From an uncultured Collinsella sp. (GTDB lineage Bacteria; Actinomycetota; Coriobacteriia; Coriobacteriales; Coriobacteriaceae): a stretch of 64,000 bases of DNA. Below the pieces are notes generated by a model. That model saw only the letters and a program-made list of their open reading frames with translations, was not told the DNA's origin and searched no databases. The stretch covers positions 1-64,000 of the forward strand of contig CAJJZP010000008.1 of assembly GCA_905197665.1 (NCBI GenBank), read 5' to 3'. This document shows positions 32,765 through 40,790 of the stretch, piece after piece; positions within the stretch are counted from its first letter, which is position 1, and every line of letters starts with the position of its first letter. A program made the position numbers and the translations under genes.

Positions 32765-33496
32765 ATGGCGATCGGAGCGCGTAAGCAACCGCTGTACGAT
32801 CAGCTGGTCGATATTCTGACCGAAAAGATCGACCATGAATATCGCGCCGGTGACATGATTCCTTCCGAGCGCGAACTTTCGGAGCGCTATGGTCTCTCGC
32901 GCACTACGGTACGCCTGGCTCTGCAGGAACTGGAGCGTTTAGGACTGGTGGTTCGGCAGCACGGTCGCGGTACCTTTGTGACCGACCGTTCGGCAAAGGC
33001 AACCAATCTTATGCAGTCCTACAGCTTTACCGAGCAGATGCGCGCGATGGGTCGCGACCCCGCGACCACGATTCTCGAGTTTTGTGAGATGGAGGCCAAT
33101 AAGAATCTGGCCGAGCATATGGGATTGCGTATCGGTGATCGCATTTTTAAGCTCAAACGCCTTCGTTCTGCCGACAACATGCCCATGATGGTCGAACGCA
33201 GCTATCTACCGGTTCGTCAATTTCTGTCCCTAAAGCGACCGCTGCTGGAGCGTAAGCCGCTTTACGATGTGATTGAGCAAGACTTTCAGCAAAAGATACG
33301 CGTGGCCGAAGAGGAGTTCTATGCGAGCATAGCCCGTCCCACCGATGCCCATCTTTTGGGAATTGTCGAGGGCTCGCCTGTGCTCGATTTGGTCAGGACT
33401 ACGTATAACGAGTCAAACGAGGTTGTGGAGTATACGCTCTCGGTTGCTCGTGCCGATCAGTTTAAATACAAGGTTTATCACCAGCGTAGTAACTAG
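32765..33496 (+). CDS. GntR-family regulator with UTRA domain, candidate aga-locus repressor
   Basis: 243-aa regulator. GntR winged helix at residues 1-80 (IPSERELSERYGLSRTTVRLALQELERLGL), then a UTRA domain (SFTEQMRAMGRDPATTIL, ... YTLSVARADQFKYKVYHQRS) that in this subfamily usually binds an amino-sugar phosphate. The ATG at 32765 has GGGAGGATAGG upstream. It stands between the PTS operon and agaS, and the same CTGGT-N4-ACCAG operator lies before both, so it probably represses them. Not experimentally assigned. Confidence 0.9.
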   Translation: MAIGARKQPLYDQLVDILTEKIDHEYRAGDMIPSERELSERYGLSRTTVRLALQELERLGLVVRQHGRGTFVTDRSAKATNLMQSYSFTEQMRAMGRDPATTILEFCEMEANKNLAEHMGLRIGDRIFKLKRLRSADNMPMMVERSYLPVRQFLSLKRPLLERKPLYDVIEQDFQQKIRVAEEEFYASIARPTDAHLLGIVEGSPVLDLVRTTYNESNEVVEYTLSVARADQFKYKVYHQRSN

Positions 33497-33535
33497 TGTT
33501 CGCATCGTATCCATATGGTGATTCTTTGCATTTAA

Positions 33536-33571
33536 CTGGTTACTACCAGATAACCAACCGAAGTGTATAAT
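33536..33571 (+). promoter_or_regulatory. agaS operator and promoter
   Basis: Operator CTGGT-TACT-ACCAG (33536-33549) lies where the -35 would be; a -10 TATAAT is at 33566-33571. The arrangement fits repression by the upstream GntR protein. Confidence 0.65.
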
Positions 33572-33610
33572 TGCACGTCAGAGGATTACTTCTAGAGAGA
33601 GGTATTAGAA

Positions 33611-34777
33611 ATGTTCGAGAAGAGTGTCGAGGAGCTCACCGAGCTCGGCGCCCAGATCACCACGGCCGAGATTGCTCAGCAGCCCGAGCTTTGGCGTGAT
33701 ACGCTCAACATCTATCGCGAGAACAAGGAGGCCATCGAGGCCTTTCTGGCCGAGGCTCGCGCTATGGGCGAGGGCCGTCTGTCCGTTGTCTTCACCGGTG
33801 CCGGTACGTCCGACTATGTTGGTGATACCTGCGCCCCGTACCTGCGTCACGCTGGCAACACTGATCTCTACGACTTTAAGCCCATCGCCACGACCGACAT
33901 CGTGAGCGCTCCGCGCGACTTCCTGCGCGCCGAGGATCCCACGCTCGTGGTTTCCTTTGCCCGCTCTGGCAACAGCCCCGAGAGCCTTGCCGCCGTTGCC
34001 GTCGCCAAGGAGCTCGTCCACAACGTCAAGTTCCTCAACATCACCTGCGCTCCCGAGGGCAAGCTTGCCGTCGAGTCCGCCGATGATCCCAATGCGCTGA
34101 CGCTGCTCATCCCGCGCGCCAACGACAAGGGTTTCGCCATGACCGGTTCCTACACCTGCATGACCCTGCTCTCCACCCTTATTTTCGACACTGCCTCTGA
34201 CGAGCAGAAGGCCGAGTGGGTCGAGACCATCGCCAAGATGGGCGAGGAGGTTATCGCTCGCGAGTCCGAGGTTGCCGATTACCTCGCTGGCGATTTCAAT
34301 CGCGTGACCTACTTGGGTTCTGGCTCCTTCGGTGGCCTTGCCCAGGAGAGCCAGCTCAAGATCCTCGAGCTCGCTCACGGTCTGGTCGCTACTTCCTACG
34401 ACACCTCCATGGGCTATCGTCACGGACCTAAGTCCTTCGTCGACGATAAGACGCTCGTCTTCGTGTTCGTCAACAACGACGCCTACACCCGTCAGTACGA
34501 CATCGACATCCTCAACGAGATCGGTGGCGACAAGATCGCTCAGCACACCGTTGCCGTTCAGCAGGATGGCGCTACCGTCTACGAGGGCGAGTCCTTTACC
34601 TTTAAGGGCTACGAGGCGCTTCCCGAGGGCTACCTTGCCCTGCCGTTCGTGATGTTTGCCCAGGCTATCAGCCTGCTCAACTCCGTGCGCGTGGGCAACA
34701 CGCCCGATACGCCGAGCCCCACCGGCACGGTCAACCGCGTGGTCAAGGGCGTGACGATTCACCCCTTCACCGCTTAA
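33611..34777 (+). CDS. agaS: AgaS-type SIS-domain sugar isomerase/deaminase
   Basis: 388-aa protein with two SIS domains (first around FTGAGTSDYVGDTCAPYL and SFARSGNSPESL; second around LGSGSFGGLAQES and YDTSMGYRHGPKSFV). AgaS converts galactosamine-6-P to tagatose-6-P and ammonia. The GalNAc-locus context (PTS, NagA, LacC-like kinase) supports this over glucosamine isomerases. The start has GAGAGAGG upstream. Ended by a terminator at 34796. Confidence 0.9.
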   Translation: MFEKSVEELTELGAQITTAEIAQQPELWRDTLNIYRENKEAIEAFLAEARAMGEGRLSVVFTGAGTSDYVGDTCAPYLRHAGNTDLYDFKPIATTDIVSAPRDFLRAEDPTLVVSFARSGNSPESLAAVAVAKELVHNVKFLNITCAPEGKLAVESADDPNALTLLIPRANDKGFAMTGSYTCMTLLSTLIFDTASDEQKAEWVETIAKMGEEVIARESEVADYLAGDFNRVTYLGSGSFGGLAQESQLKILELAHGLVATSYDTSMGYRHGPKSFVDDKTLVFVFVNNDAYTRQYDIDILNEIGGDKIAQHTVAVQQDGATVYEGESFTFKGYEALPEGYLALPFVMFAQAISLLNSVRVGNTPDTPSPTGTVNRVVKGVTIHPFTA

Positions 34778-34795
34778 TCGCGTCCCCCTGTAAGG

Positions 34796-34837
34796 GCGCC
34801 CGTCCGCTCATAACGGCGGGCGGGCGCTTTTTGTTTT
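34796..34837 (+). terminator. Terminator after agaS
   Basis: GCGCCCGTCCGC pairs (with one G-U) with GGCGGGCGGGCGC, then a T-rich tract. Confidence 0.88.
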
Positions 34838-34895
34838 TACATGGACTGGGTATAAGCATCACCACAGTCAACTGCTTTAGAAGCAAGGAGTGCAT

Positions 34896-36065
34896 ATGAG
34901 CACGTACGCAATTAAGGCTGACAAGTTCTTCTTGCCGGCAGGCCCGCAACTGGGCGGCTATCTTATGGTCGAGGATGGCGTCTTTGGCGCCTGGCAGGCC
35001 GACGAGCCCTCTTGCGAGATTAAGGACTACACGGGATCGTGGATCGCACCGGGTATGGTCGATACTCACATCCATGGCTTCTACAACCACTCAACTACCG
35101 ATAACGATCCCGAAGGCATCGATATCAGCTCGACCGAGCTTGCCCGTCGCGGTACCACCAGCTGGCTGCCCACGACGTTCACCGATGGTGTCGAGCAGAT
35201 CAAGGACGCCTGCGCCGCCATCGCTCAGGCGGACGAGGGTCGCGGCCCCGACTTCTGCGGTGCTCGCATTCAGGGCATCTACCTGGAGGGCCCCTTCTTT
35301 ACCATGAAGCACGTGGGCGCGCAGAACCCCGCTTATCTGATCGATCCCTCCGAGAAGGTCTTCGATCAGTGGCAGGAGGCTGCGGGCGGTCGCATCGTTA
35401 AGAGCGCCATGGCGGCCGAGCGCGACGGTGCCGCTGCTTATGCGGCTGCTCTGAACGCCAAGGGTGTGGTGACCAGCATCGGTCACTCCGACGCCACCTA
35501 CGATGAGTGCATCGCCGCCATCAATGCCGGTGCCAGCTGCTTTACGCATACCTATAACGGCCAGCGCGGGCTGCATCACCGTGAGCCCGGTGTCGTGGGC
35601 GCTGCCATGTCCACGCCCGAGACCTACGCCGAGATCATCTGTGACGGCAAGCACGTAAACCCTGCCGCCATCAAGGCGCTGCTGCAGGCAAAGGGCTGGC
35701 AGCACACGGTGCTCATCACCGACTGCCTGGGCTGCGGCGGCATGCCCGAGGGCAGCTACACCAGCGGCGGCATGGACGTCATCATGAAGGACAACCTGTG
35801 CTGGCTCGCCGATGGCAAGAGCATTGCCGGTTCGGTGCTCACGCTTGCCCAGGGCGTCAAGAACATCGTCGACTGGGGCATCGCCAGCGCCGATATCGCC
35901 ATTCGCATGGCAACCGAGGTGCCGGCACGCTCCGCGCACATCGAGGATAAGTGCGGCAGCATCATGCCGGGTCGCGACGCCGACTTTGTCGTGTTCGATC
36001 ACGAGCTCACCCTCGTCGAGACCTATGTTGGCGGCCAGAGCGTCGGCAACGCCTTTACCGAGTAA
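34896..36065 (+). CDS. nagA: N-acetylhexosamine-6-phosphate deacetylase
   Basis: 389-aa amidohydrolase that removes acetate from GlcNAc-6-P or GalNAc-6-P. Metal and catalytic motifs: DTHIHGF, LEGPFF, IGHSDATY, THTYNGQRGLHH, and the catalytic Asp in LITDCLGCGG. In E. coli-type NagA this last region reads TDAM...G; the Cys-Gly-Cys variant here is typical of a Gram-positive branch. Given AgaS nearby it probably acts on GalNAc-6-P (AgaA role). ATG 34896 is preferred (AAGGAG 5 nt upstream); a GTG two codons earlier overlaps the ribosome site. A diverged copy of its last 43 codons is found at 38792. Confidence 0.9.
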   Translation: MSTYAIKADKFFLPAGPQLGGYLMVEDGVFGAWQADEPSCEIKDYTGSWIAPGMVDTHIHGFYNHSTTDNDPEGIDISSTELARRGTTSWLPTTFTDGVEQIKDACAAIAQADEGRGPDFCGARIQGIYLEGPFFTMKHVGAQNPAYLIDPSEKVFDQWQEAAGGRIVKSAMAAERDGAAAYAAALNAKGVVTSIGHSDATYDECIAAINAGASCFTHTYNGQRGLHHREPGVVGAAMSTPETYAEIICDGKHVNPAAIKALLQAKGWQHTVLITDCLGCGGMPEGSYTSGGMDVIMKDNLCWLADGKSIAGSVLTLAQGVKNIVDWGIASADIAIRMATEVPARSAHIEDKCGSIMPGRDADFVVFDHELTLVETYVGGQSVGNAFTE

Positions 36066-36071
36066 CGATAG

Positions 36072-36109
36072 AAAAAGACGGCGGGCCCGAATCTGCTCGG
36101 ACCCGCCGT
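36072..36109 (-). terminator. Terminator between nagA and the flavodoxin gene
   Basis: ACGGCGGGCCCG pairs with CGGACCCGCCGT. The T-run lies on the minus side (AAAAA at 36072-36076), so it mainly ends the flavodoxin gene; it also fits after nagA. Confidence 0.85.
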
Positions 36110-36140
36110 ATGGGTTAAACGCTCAAAAGCACCTTTACAG

Positions 36141-36725
36141 TTACAGCTTGTTAGCGATCTTCTTTGCCGTGCGCTTAACGCCGGCCACCAGGCCTCCTGC
36201 AGGATGCTCCTTTTCGTAGGCTAGACGCTTCTCGCGCTTGGCATACTCTTCGACGATGATGTCGCCATACTCGTCTTCGATCTTGTCGAAGAAGTCGACG
36301 GCGCCCTTAATTTCCTCAGCGTTCGGGTGCCCCTTTTGGACACCGCCGGTGAGTTTGAACGGCCCCCACGTATCAAAGCCGGGGCAGCCGTAGACGCCCA
36401 TAAAGATGGCCTGCCTCATGCGGCAGATGCCATCGATATCCTTGCCGTACCACTTGTTTTTGCCACCGTAGGTCATAAGGCCAAACACCTTGTCCTGCGG
36501 CTGCAGCACGTTCGTGAGCACGCGTGCCATGTCCTTGTCGATCTCGGAGTAATAGATGCCCGTGGCGACACCGATCAGATGATATTCGTGCAGGTTGGGA
36601 TACTCGTTTTTGCCGAGCGCCTTGACGTCGAGGGTATCGATTTCGGGGTGCGCCTCGACGATGGCGTCCACGAGCTTTTTCGTATTGCCGTGGTGGCGTG
36701 AGGCATAAAGGATGATGGTTCGCAT
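36141..36725 (-). CDS. Flavodoxin-family protein
   Basis: 194-aa protein with a flavodoxin fold. The FMN phosphate loop is YASRHHGNTKKL at the N-terminus, and LMTYGGKNKWYGK matches the later loop. The C-terminus is Lys-rich (GVKRTAKKIANKL). Likely a cytosolic electron carrier or flavodoxin-like oxidoreductase; partner unknown. The ATG at 36725 has GAAAGG 7 nt upstream. It diverges from the epimerase gene at 36882. Confidence 0.88.
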   Translation of the reverse strand: MRTIILYASRHHGNTKKLVDAIVEAHPEIDTLDVKALGKNEYPNLHEYHLIGVATGIYYSEIDKDMARVLTNVLQPQDKVFGLMTYGGKNKWYGKDIDGICRMRQAIFMGVYGCPGFDTWGPFKLTGGVQKGHPNAEEIKGAVDFFDKIEDEYGDIIVEEYAKREKRLAYEKEHPAGGLVAGVKRTAKKIANKL

Positions 36726-36881
36726 AAGAAGGCCTTTCAGCTGTAATTGCATCAATGTCTGTATGGTACCCCGTTGCATGGCTGGGATACCGGACGCATC
36801 GATGAACGTGCGGGTTTGTCCTTTGGTCAGGGCCGAGACGGGTTCTTGCGAGCAAAAAGCAGTTGTTCGAAAGGATGGACA

Positions 36882-37763
36882 ATGGAATACGCTCTCTCCA
36901 ACGATTCGATTTCTATCAAGGTCTCCACGGCCGGCGGCTCGTTTACCTCGATTGAGGCTGGAGGTCGCGAGTACCTGTGGCAGGGTGATCCCGCCGTGTG
37001 GTCCGGCCAGGCACCGATTTGCTTCCCGATTTGCGGAGGCCTGCGTGATGGTAGCGCCATGACGTTTGCCGGGCATCATGTGAAGCTCGCTCGCCACGGG
37101 TTTGCGCGCAAACAGGAGTGGAAGCTGCTGAGCCAGAGCGAGAACGAGCTGGCGATGTGCCTGGCTTCGGAGGATAACGCCGCGCTGCTGAGCGATTATC
37201 CGTACCCGTTTAAGCTTGTCGCTCGTTATGCGCTTGAGAGGGATAGCGTGCGCGTCTCCTATGAGGTGACCAACGAGGGCACCGAGGACATGCCGTTCTT
37301 TATCGGTGGACACCCCGGCTTTAGGTGCCCGCTCGATGAGGGCGAGGTCTATACGGACTACGAGCTGCGCTTTGAGAAGGACGAGGCTGCGGAGCTCTGC
37401 ACCGCCGTTCCTTCGACTGGCTTGATTGATGTGGCAAACCGCTCCAAGAACCCCATGGTGGGGAAGACGTTGCCCCTGTCGCACGAGCTCTTCGATTTTG
37501 CGGAGACCATCTTTGACGTACTCGAGAGTCGTCAGGTCACGCTTTCCAAAAAGGGCGAGGACAAGGGCGTTCGCCTGAGCTTCGAGGGCTTTCCGTACCT
37601 CATCGTGTGGAGTAAGCCCGAGGGCGATTTTGTGGCAGTTGAGCCCTGGGGCGGCCTTTCGACCTGCTCCGATGAGGATGACGTGCTTGAGCATAAGCGC
37701 GGCTGCCTTGTCGCCAAGCCCAAGGAGACCGTCGTTCGCTCGTTCACGATTGAAATTCTGTAA
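36882..37763 (+). CDS. Aldose 1-epimerase-family (mutarotase-like) protein
   Basis: 293-aa galactose-mutarotase-like fold. The family pattern appears in SIEAGGREYLWQGDPAVWSG, then HGFARKQEW, then FFIGGHPGFRCPL, and FVAVEPWGGLSTC with the catalytic Glu. It resembles the LacX-type epimerases of lactose/tagatose loci rather than GalM (a second, GalM-type gene is at 42274). The start at 36882 has GAAAGGATGG upstream. A LacC-like kinase gene follows after 59 nt, so it belongs to the sugar locus. Confidence 0.88.
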   Translation: MEYALSNDSISIKVSTAGGSFTSIEAGGREYLWQGDPAVWSGQAPICFPICGGLRDGSAMTFAGHHVKLARHGFARKQEWKLLSQSENELAMCLASEDNAALLSDYPYPFKLVARYALERDSVRVSYEVTNEGTEDMPFFIGGHPGFRCPLDEGEVYTDYELRFEKDEAAELCTAVPSTGLIDVANRSKNPMVGKTLPLSHELFDFAETIFDVLESRQVTLSKKGEDKGVRLSFEGFPYLIVWSKPEGDFVAVEPWGGLSTCSDEDDVLEHKRGCLVAKPKETVVRSFTIEIL

Positions 37764-37822
37764 TTCCGTTTTGTCGACTCGTATCGCGAGGCACTAGGAG
37801 CCTGCGAGATAAGGAGCTAAAA

Positions 37823-38758
37823 ATGATCCTCACCGTTACGATGAACCCGTCTGTCGATACGCGCTATCAGCTCGATGAGCTCGTTATCGACGACGTCAAC
37901 CGTGTGACGCCCGAAAAGACCGCCGGCGGCAAGGGTCTCAACGTGGCCCGTGTACTGGGTCAGCTGGGCGACGACGTTGTGGCAACCGGTCTACTCGGCG
38001 GTCACATGGGCGCCTACATGGCCGAGCTCATGGATGCCAACGGCATTAAGAATGATTTTGTACCCATCAAGGGCGAGACTCGTATTTGCCTTAACATCCT
38101 CCACGCCGGCAACCAGACCGAGCTACTCGAGAGCGGCCCGACGATTGCCCCCGAGGAGCTCGATGCCTTTACCGCCAAGTTCGCCGAGCTTGCGAGCAAG
38201 GCCGCTGTCGTTACCATCTCGGGTTCGCTGCCCCGTGGTGTCGAGGCGGGCTACTACGCCAAGATCACGGGTATTGCCGAGAACGCCGGCGCCAAGGTGC
38301 TGCTCGATACCTCGGGTGCTTCGCTCGAGGCCGCCCTTAAGTCCGAAATTAAGCCCGAGCTGGTCAAGCCTAACCTGACCGAGATTAACGGCCTTCTGGG
38401 CACGAGCTTTACCACCGACGATGTGGACGAGCTCCGCGCCGCGCTCGCCTCTGATGCCCGCTTCTCCGATATCCCCTGGGTCGTCGTGTCCATGGGCGCT
38501 GCCGGCTCCGTGGGCTTCCATAATGGCCGTGCATTCCGCGCCAAGACCCCCGATATCCCCGCCGTTAACGCTACGGGCTCTGGCGATTCGACCATTGCCG
38601 GCTTCGCACATGCGATTGCTGCTGGCGCGGACGACGAGACGGTGCTGCGTACCGCCAACACCTGCGGCAAGCTCAATGCCATGGATCCCATGACCGGCCA
38701 TCTGGTCATGGACCGTTGGGACGAGGTCTACAACGGCGTTGTCGTGACCGAGCTGTAA
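37823..38758 (+). CDS. lacC: PfkB-family sugar kinase, probable tagatose-6-phosphate kinase (LacC-like)
   Basis: 311-aa PfkB kinase phosphorylating a hexose-6-P at C1. PfkB signatures: GGKGLNVARVLGQLG and the ATP/catalytic motif NATGSGDSTIAGFA. In the pathway it would make tagatose-1,6-bisphosphate from the tagatose-6-P formed by AgaS or by the lactose route. A 1-phosphofructokinase role is the main alternative, as the two are hard to tell apart by sequence. The start has AAGGAGC upstream. No aldolase gene follows. Confidence 0.88.
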   Translation: MILTVTMNPSVDTRYQLDELVIDDVNRVTPEKTAGGKGLNVARVLGQLGDDVVATGLLGGHMGAYMAELMDANGIKNDFVPIKGETRICLNILHAGNQTELLESGPTIAPEELDAFTAKFAELASKAAVVTISGSLPRGVEAGYYAKITGIAENAGAKVLLDTSGASLEAALKSEIKPELVKPNLTEINGLLGTSFTTDDVDELRAALASDARFSDIPWVVVSMGAAGSVGFHNGRAFRAKTPDIPAVNATGSGDSTIAGFAHAIAAGADDETVLRTANTCGKLNAMDPMTGHLVMDRWDEVYNGVVVTEL

Positions 38759-38791
38759 AAGCCTGGGCGTCGGCCCCGGCATTGCTTGCTA

Positions 38792-38923
38792 GCTCATGTC
38801 GACGACAAGTGCGGTAGCATTATGCTGGGGCGCGACGCCGAGTTTGTCGTGTTCAATCCCGACCTTACCCTGGTCGAGGCGTATGTGGGTGGCAACAGCA
38901 TCGGTAACGCGTTTGCCGAGTAG
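38792..38923 (+). pseudogene. Remnant of a nagA 3' end
   Basis: The 43 codons before the TAG at 38921 encode AHVDDKCGSIMLGRDAEF and onward to GNAFAE, identical at 32 of 43 positions to the C-terminus of NagA (34896-36065) and in the same relative frame. Upstream of 38790 nothing matches NagA. There is no start codon or ribosome site of its own, so it is a leftover of a duplicated or replaced nagA. Confidence 0.85.
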
Positions 38924-38955
38924 CCGCCAAAGAAGCGATCCGAGAGGGGATTTAG

Positions 38956-39429
38956 ATGATTTACGGTGCATTGGGCGATATCGAGGAGTACCGCGGAATG
39001 CTCAAGGGCCTCGACGTGCTGATCGACTGGCTCGAGGAGAACGACCCGGCACAGCTCGAGGTCGGCAGCCATCCGATTTTGGGTGAGAAGGTCTTTGCGA
39101 ACGTCATGTCTCCCACGACGCGTCCCGAGGCCGAGGCTCACTATGAGACGCATCAGCGCTATCACGACCTGCAGATCGACGTCGAGGGTCGCGAGGCCTT
39201 TAAGGTCGCCACGGGCAGCCTGACGCTGGTTCAGGAGTTTGACGAGAAGGACGACTACGATCTGGTCGATTCCGACGCTTCGATCGCCGGCGATCTTGCC
39301 GACGATAAGTTTGCACTGTTCGTTGCCGGCGAGCCTCACATGCCCACGCTCGAGTTCCCGGGCGATGGCGCACAGCCGGTCAAGAAGATTTGCTTTAAGC
39401 TGCTTGCAGATGCTTACTGGGAGGAGTAG
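38956..39429 (+). CDS. YhcH/YjgK/YiaL-family protein
   Basis: 157-aa cupin-like protein of the YhcH/EbgC (DUF386) family, which occurs in many sugar and sialic-acid loci; some members are thought to epimerise or bind sugars. Core motif YETHQRYHDLQIDVEG with two His and Asp that match the family metal site, and FALFVAGEPHMPTL. The start has GAGAGGGGA upstream. It closes the amino-sugar locus, 32 nt after the nagA remnant. Confidence 0.88.
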   Translation: MIYGALGDIEEYRGMLKGLDVLIDWLEENDPAQLEVGSHPILGEKVFANVMSPTTRPEAEAHYETHQRYHDLQIDVEGREAFKVATGSLTLVQEFDEKDDYDLVDSDASIAGDLADDKFALFVAGEPHMPTLEFPGDGAQPVKKICFKLLADAYWEE

Positions 39430-39461
39430 CGAACTGCTCGGCTGAGCTGCTCGTCTGATGG

Positions 39462-39545
39462 CGTGATCCCCTTAGGGAAAACACGCCAGGACCCCGCCAA
39501 GCGTGTTTTCCCTAGGGGAATCACGTTTGGCGGGGTTTCTGTTTT
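39462..39545 (+). terminator. Compound hairpin (H-type pseudoknot topology) and terminator after yhcH
   Basis: Stem 1 pairs 39462-39486 with 39501-39525 (23 of 25 match). Its 14-nt loop contains ACCCCGCCAA (39491-39500), which pairs perfectly with TTGGCGGGGT (39527-39536) just beyond stem 1. The order is the H-type pseudoknot order, ending in TTTCTGTTTTTG. Confidence 0.7.
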
Positions 39546-39610
39546 TGAGTAGGGGAAGCTGTCGACGTGGCGATGCTTGGATTGGCACACACGCACTCAA
39601 AATCGAAAAC

Positions 39611-39633
39611 AAAAAAGCCGCCCGAAGGCGGCT
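39611..39633 (-). terminator. Terminator of tRNA-Thr
   Basis: AGCCGCC pairs with GGCGGCT around CGAA; the minus strand then reads TTTTTT. Confidence 0.88.
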
Positions 39634-39644
39634 ATCTTGTGCAA

Positions 39645-39720
39645 TGGAGCCAGCGACCGGGCTCGAACCGGTGACCCCCGCTTTACGAGAGCGGTGCTCT
39701 ACCAACTGAGCTACGCTGGC
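39645..39720 (-). tRNA. tRNA-Thr (anticodon CGT)
   Basis: 76 nt on the minus strand including an encoded CCA. The acceptor stem is GCCAGCG/CGCTGGC, the D-arm is AGCTCAGTTGGTAGAGC, the anticodon stem CCGCT/AGCGG encloses loop CTCGTAA (anticodon CGT), and the T-arm has GGTTCGAGCCC. It reads codon ACG. Confidence 0.96.
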
Positions 39721-39877
39721 GGCCATGTGGTGACGCAACTGAGGCGTCAACGGCTGTTTATGATACGGGACATCGCAAATCCGCGCAAGTGTTCTGACGG
39801 CTTTTCTCACTTTAAATGCACTAATATTGGAGACGCGATGTCTTGCTCTTACGGGTCTCAAACAGAATGGGGCAGCG

Positions 39878-40360
39878 ATGGCTCAACCCAAGATTCTACT
39901 CACACGCATCGATGATCGGTTTATTTACGGGCAAGACGTTGAGCTGTGGAACGAAGCCGTGGGTTCCAATCTTGTCTTAATCGTCAACGATGAGATCGCG
40001 GCGGATTCGCGCCAATGGGCACCCATGAGGGTGGCGGCGCCAGAAGGCGTTTGGACGCGGTTTTTCTCGGTGCAAAGGACCATCGACATCATTTATACCG
40101 CAACGCCGCGCCAATGGATTCTCATCATGGTGGCGTCGCCCACGGATGCACTCGCGCTGGTTAAGGGCGGTGTGCCAATAACCAAGATCAGCATCGGCCA
40201 TATGCAGGCAGGGGAGGGCAAGCGTCCTGTGACGCCCGCGGTTGCCATTGACGATGCAGACGTCGCCGCCCTCAAAGAACTCCAAGCGCTCGGCATAGAG
40301 CTGGAAATCCGTTATCTCCCCAGCTCCGACCCAGATCCTATCGACAACCTGCTCGCGTGA
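39878..40360 (+). CDS. Orphan PTS EIIB-like protein lacking the active-site His
   Basis: 160-aa protein, the same length as the functional EIIB at 30136 and colinear with it, but at the phosphorylation site H17 is replaced by Tyr (RIDDRFIYGQ versus RIDNRLVHGQ). LVKGGVPITKISIGHMQ and the C-terminal half are otherwise conserved. It cannot carry phosphate on that residue, so it is either a regulatory/decoy form or a decaying gene. There is no adjacent IIC/IID. Ribosome site is weak (TGGGGCAG). It lies 158 nt from tRNA-Thr. Confidence 0.75.
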   Translation: MAQPKILLTRIDDRFIYGQDVELWNEAVGSNLVLIVNDEIAADSRQWAPMRVAAPEGVWTRFFSVQRTIDIIYTATPRQWILIMVASPTDALALVKGGVPITKISIGHMQAGEGKRPVTPAVAIDDADVAALKELQALGIELEIRYLPSSDPDPIDNLLA

Positions 40361-40434
40361 TTCCCTGGGGACGGAGGAAAACGGATCGTATTTTCCCGTG
40401 GAGGAGCGGCGAGATGCCCTCGGCCAGGAATTGG

Positions 40435-40570
40435 GGCCATCTACTACTTTTGGTCGCTTACCTCGAACAACGAAGAAAATCTCAATATTAAAACCGCAGG
40501 TAGCGAACGTGCGATTTTTGAAAATAGGGGCGTATGGTCAGGGGTGCGGGAGTAAAAGTAGTAGATGGGC
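40435..40570. mobile_element. Short inverted-repeat element, family 2 copy C (136 bp)
   Basis: 17-bp ends (GGCCATCTACTACTTTT and AAAAGTAGTAGATGGGC) match in inverse orientation at 16 of 17 positions. The inside is non-coding and contains ACCGCAGGTAG. From ACTAC to GGTAG and from GGTAG to GTAGTA the distances equal those of the element at 63564-63717 exactly (56 and 54 nt). Confidence 0.75.
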
Positions 40571-40624
40571 GCAATCTGTAGCGCGCCGATTTCAGGCATG
40601 TTGGCGCATGTGTCGGAGCTATGA

Positions 40625-40675
40625 AAAGAGTGTCCCTTTCGACTAGTCTTTTAGAACGTCAATGACTGCACCACA
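40625..40675. repeat. Dispersed hairpin repeat, copy 3
   Basis: GAGTGTCCCTTTCGACTAG followed by TCTTTTAGAACGTCAATGA, a degenerate member of the GGGGACGTTC/GACTAGTCG family; closest to the copy at 42160. Confidence 0.5.
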
Positions 40676-40707
40676 GCTTAAGCCGTTCGCAAAAACGGCT
40701 CCTAAAT

Positions 40708-40790
40708 CTGTTTCGTTAATTGAATTGCGTAAATATGGTTAATCAGATAACCGAAATTTGGTTAAATATAAACTGTAAATTTGGTTAAAC
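40708..40790 (+). repeat. 23-bp-period direct-repeat array before the DUF4143 gene
   Basis: AAATATGGTT (40731), AAATTTGGTT (40754) and AAATTTGGTT (40777), followed each time by AA, lie exactly 23 bp apart. A degenerate fourth unit, TTTCGTTAA at 40711, lines up one further period upstream. The array ends 12 nt before the start codon, so it overlaps the promoter. Confidence 0.85.

Larger units (their letters stand above)
40361..40707. other. Intergenic region before the first DUF4143 gene
   Basis: No gene supported. It contains the 136-bp inverted-repeat element (40435-40570), a dispersed hairpin repeat (about 40625-40675), and then the 23-bp repeat array of the ATPase gene. Confidence 0.6.

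Noticed and set aside
39800..40361. Integrated element at tRNA-Thr
   Set aside because: A tRNA next to an odd gene suggests integration, but there is no integrase and no repeat of the tRNA 3' end found on the far side.
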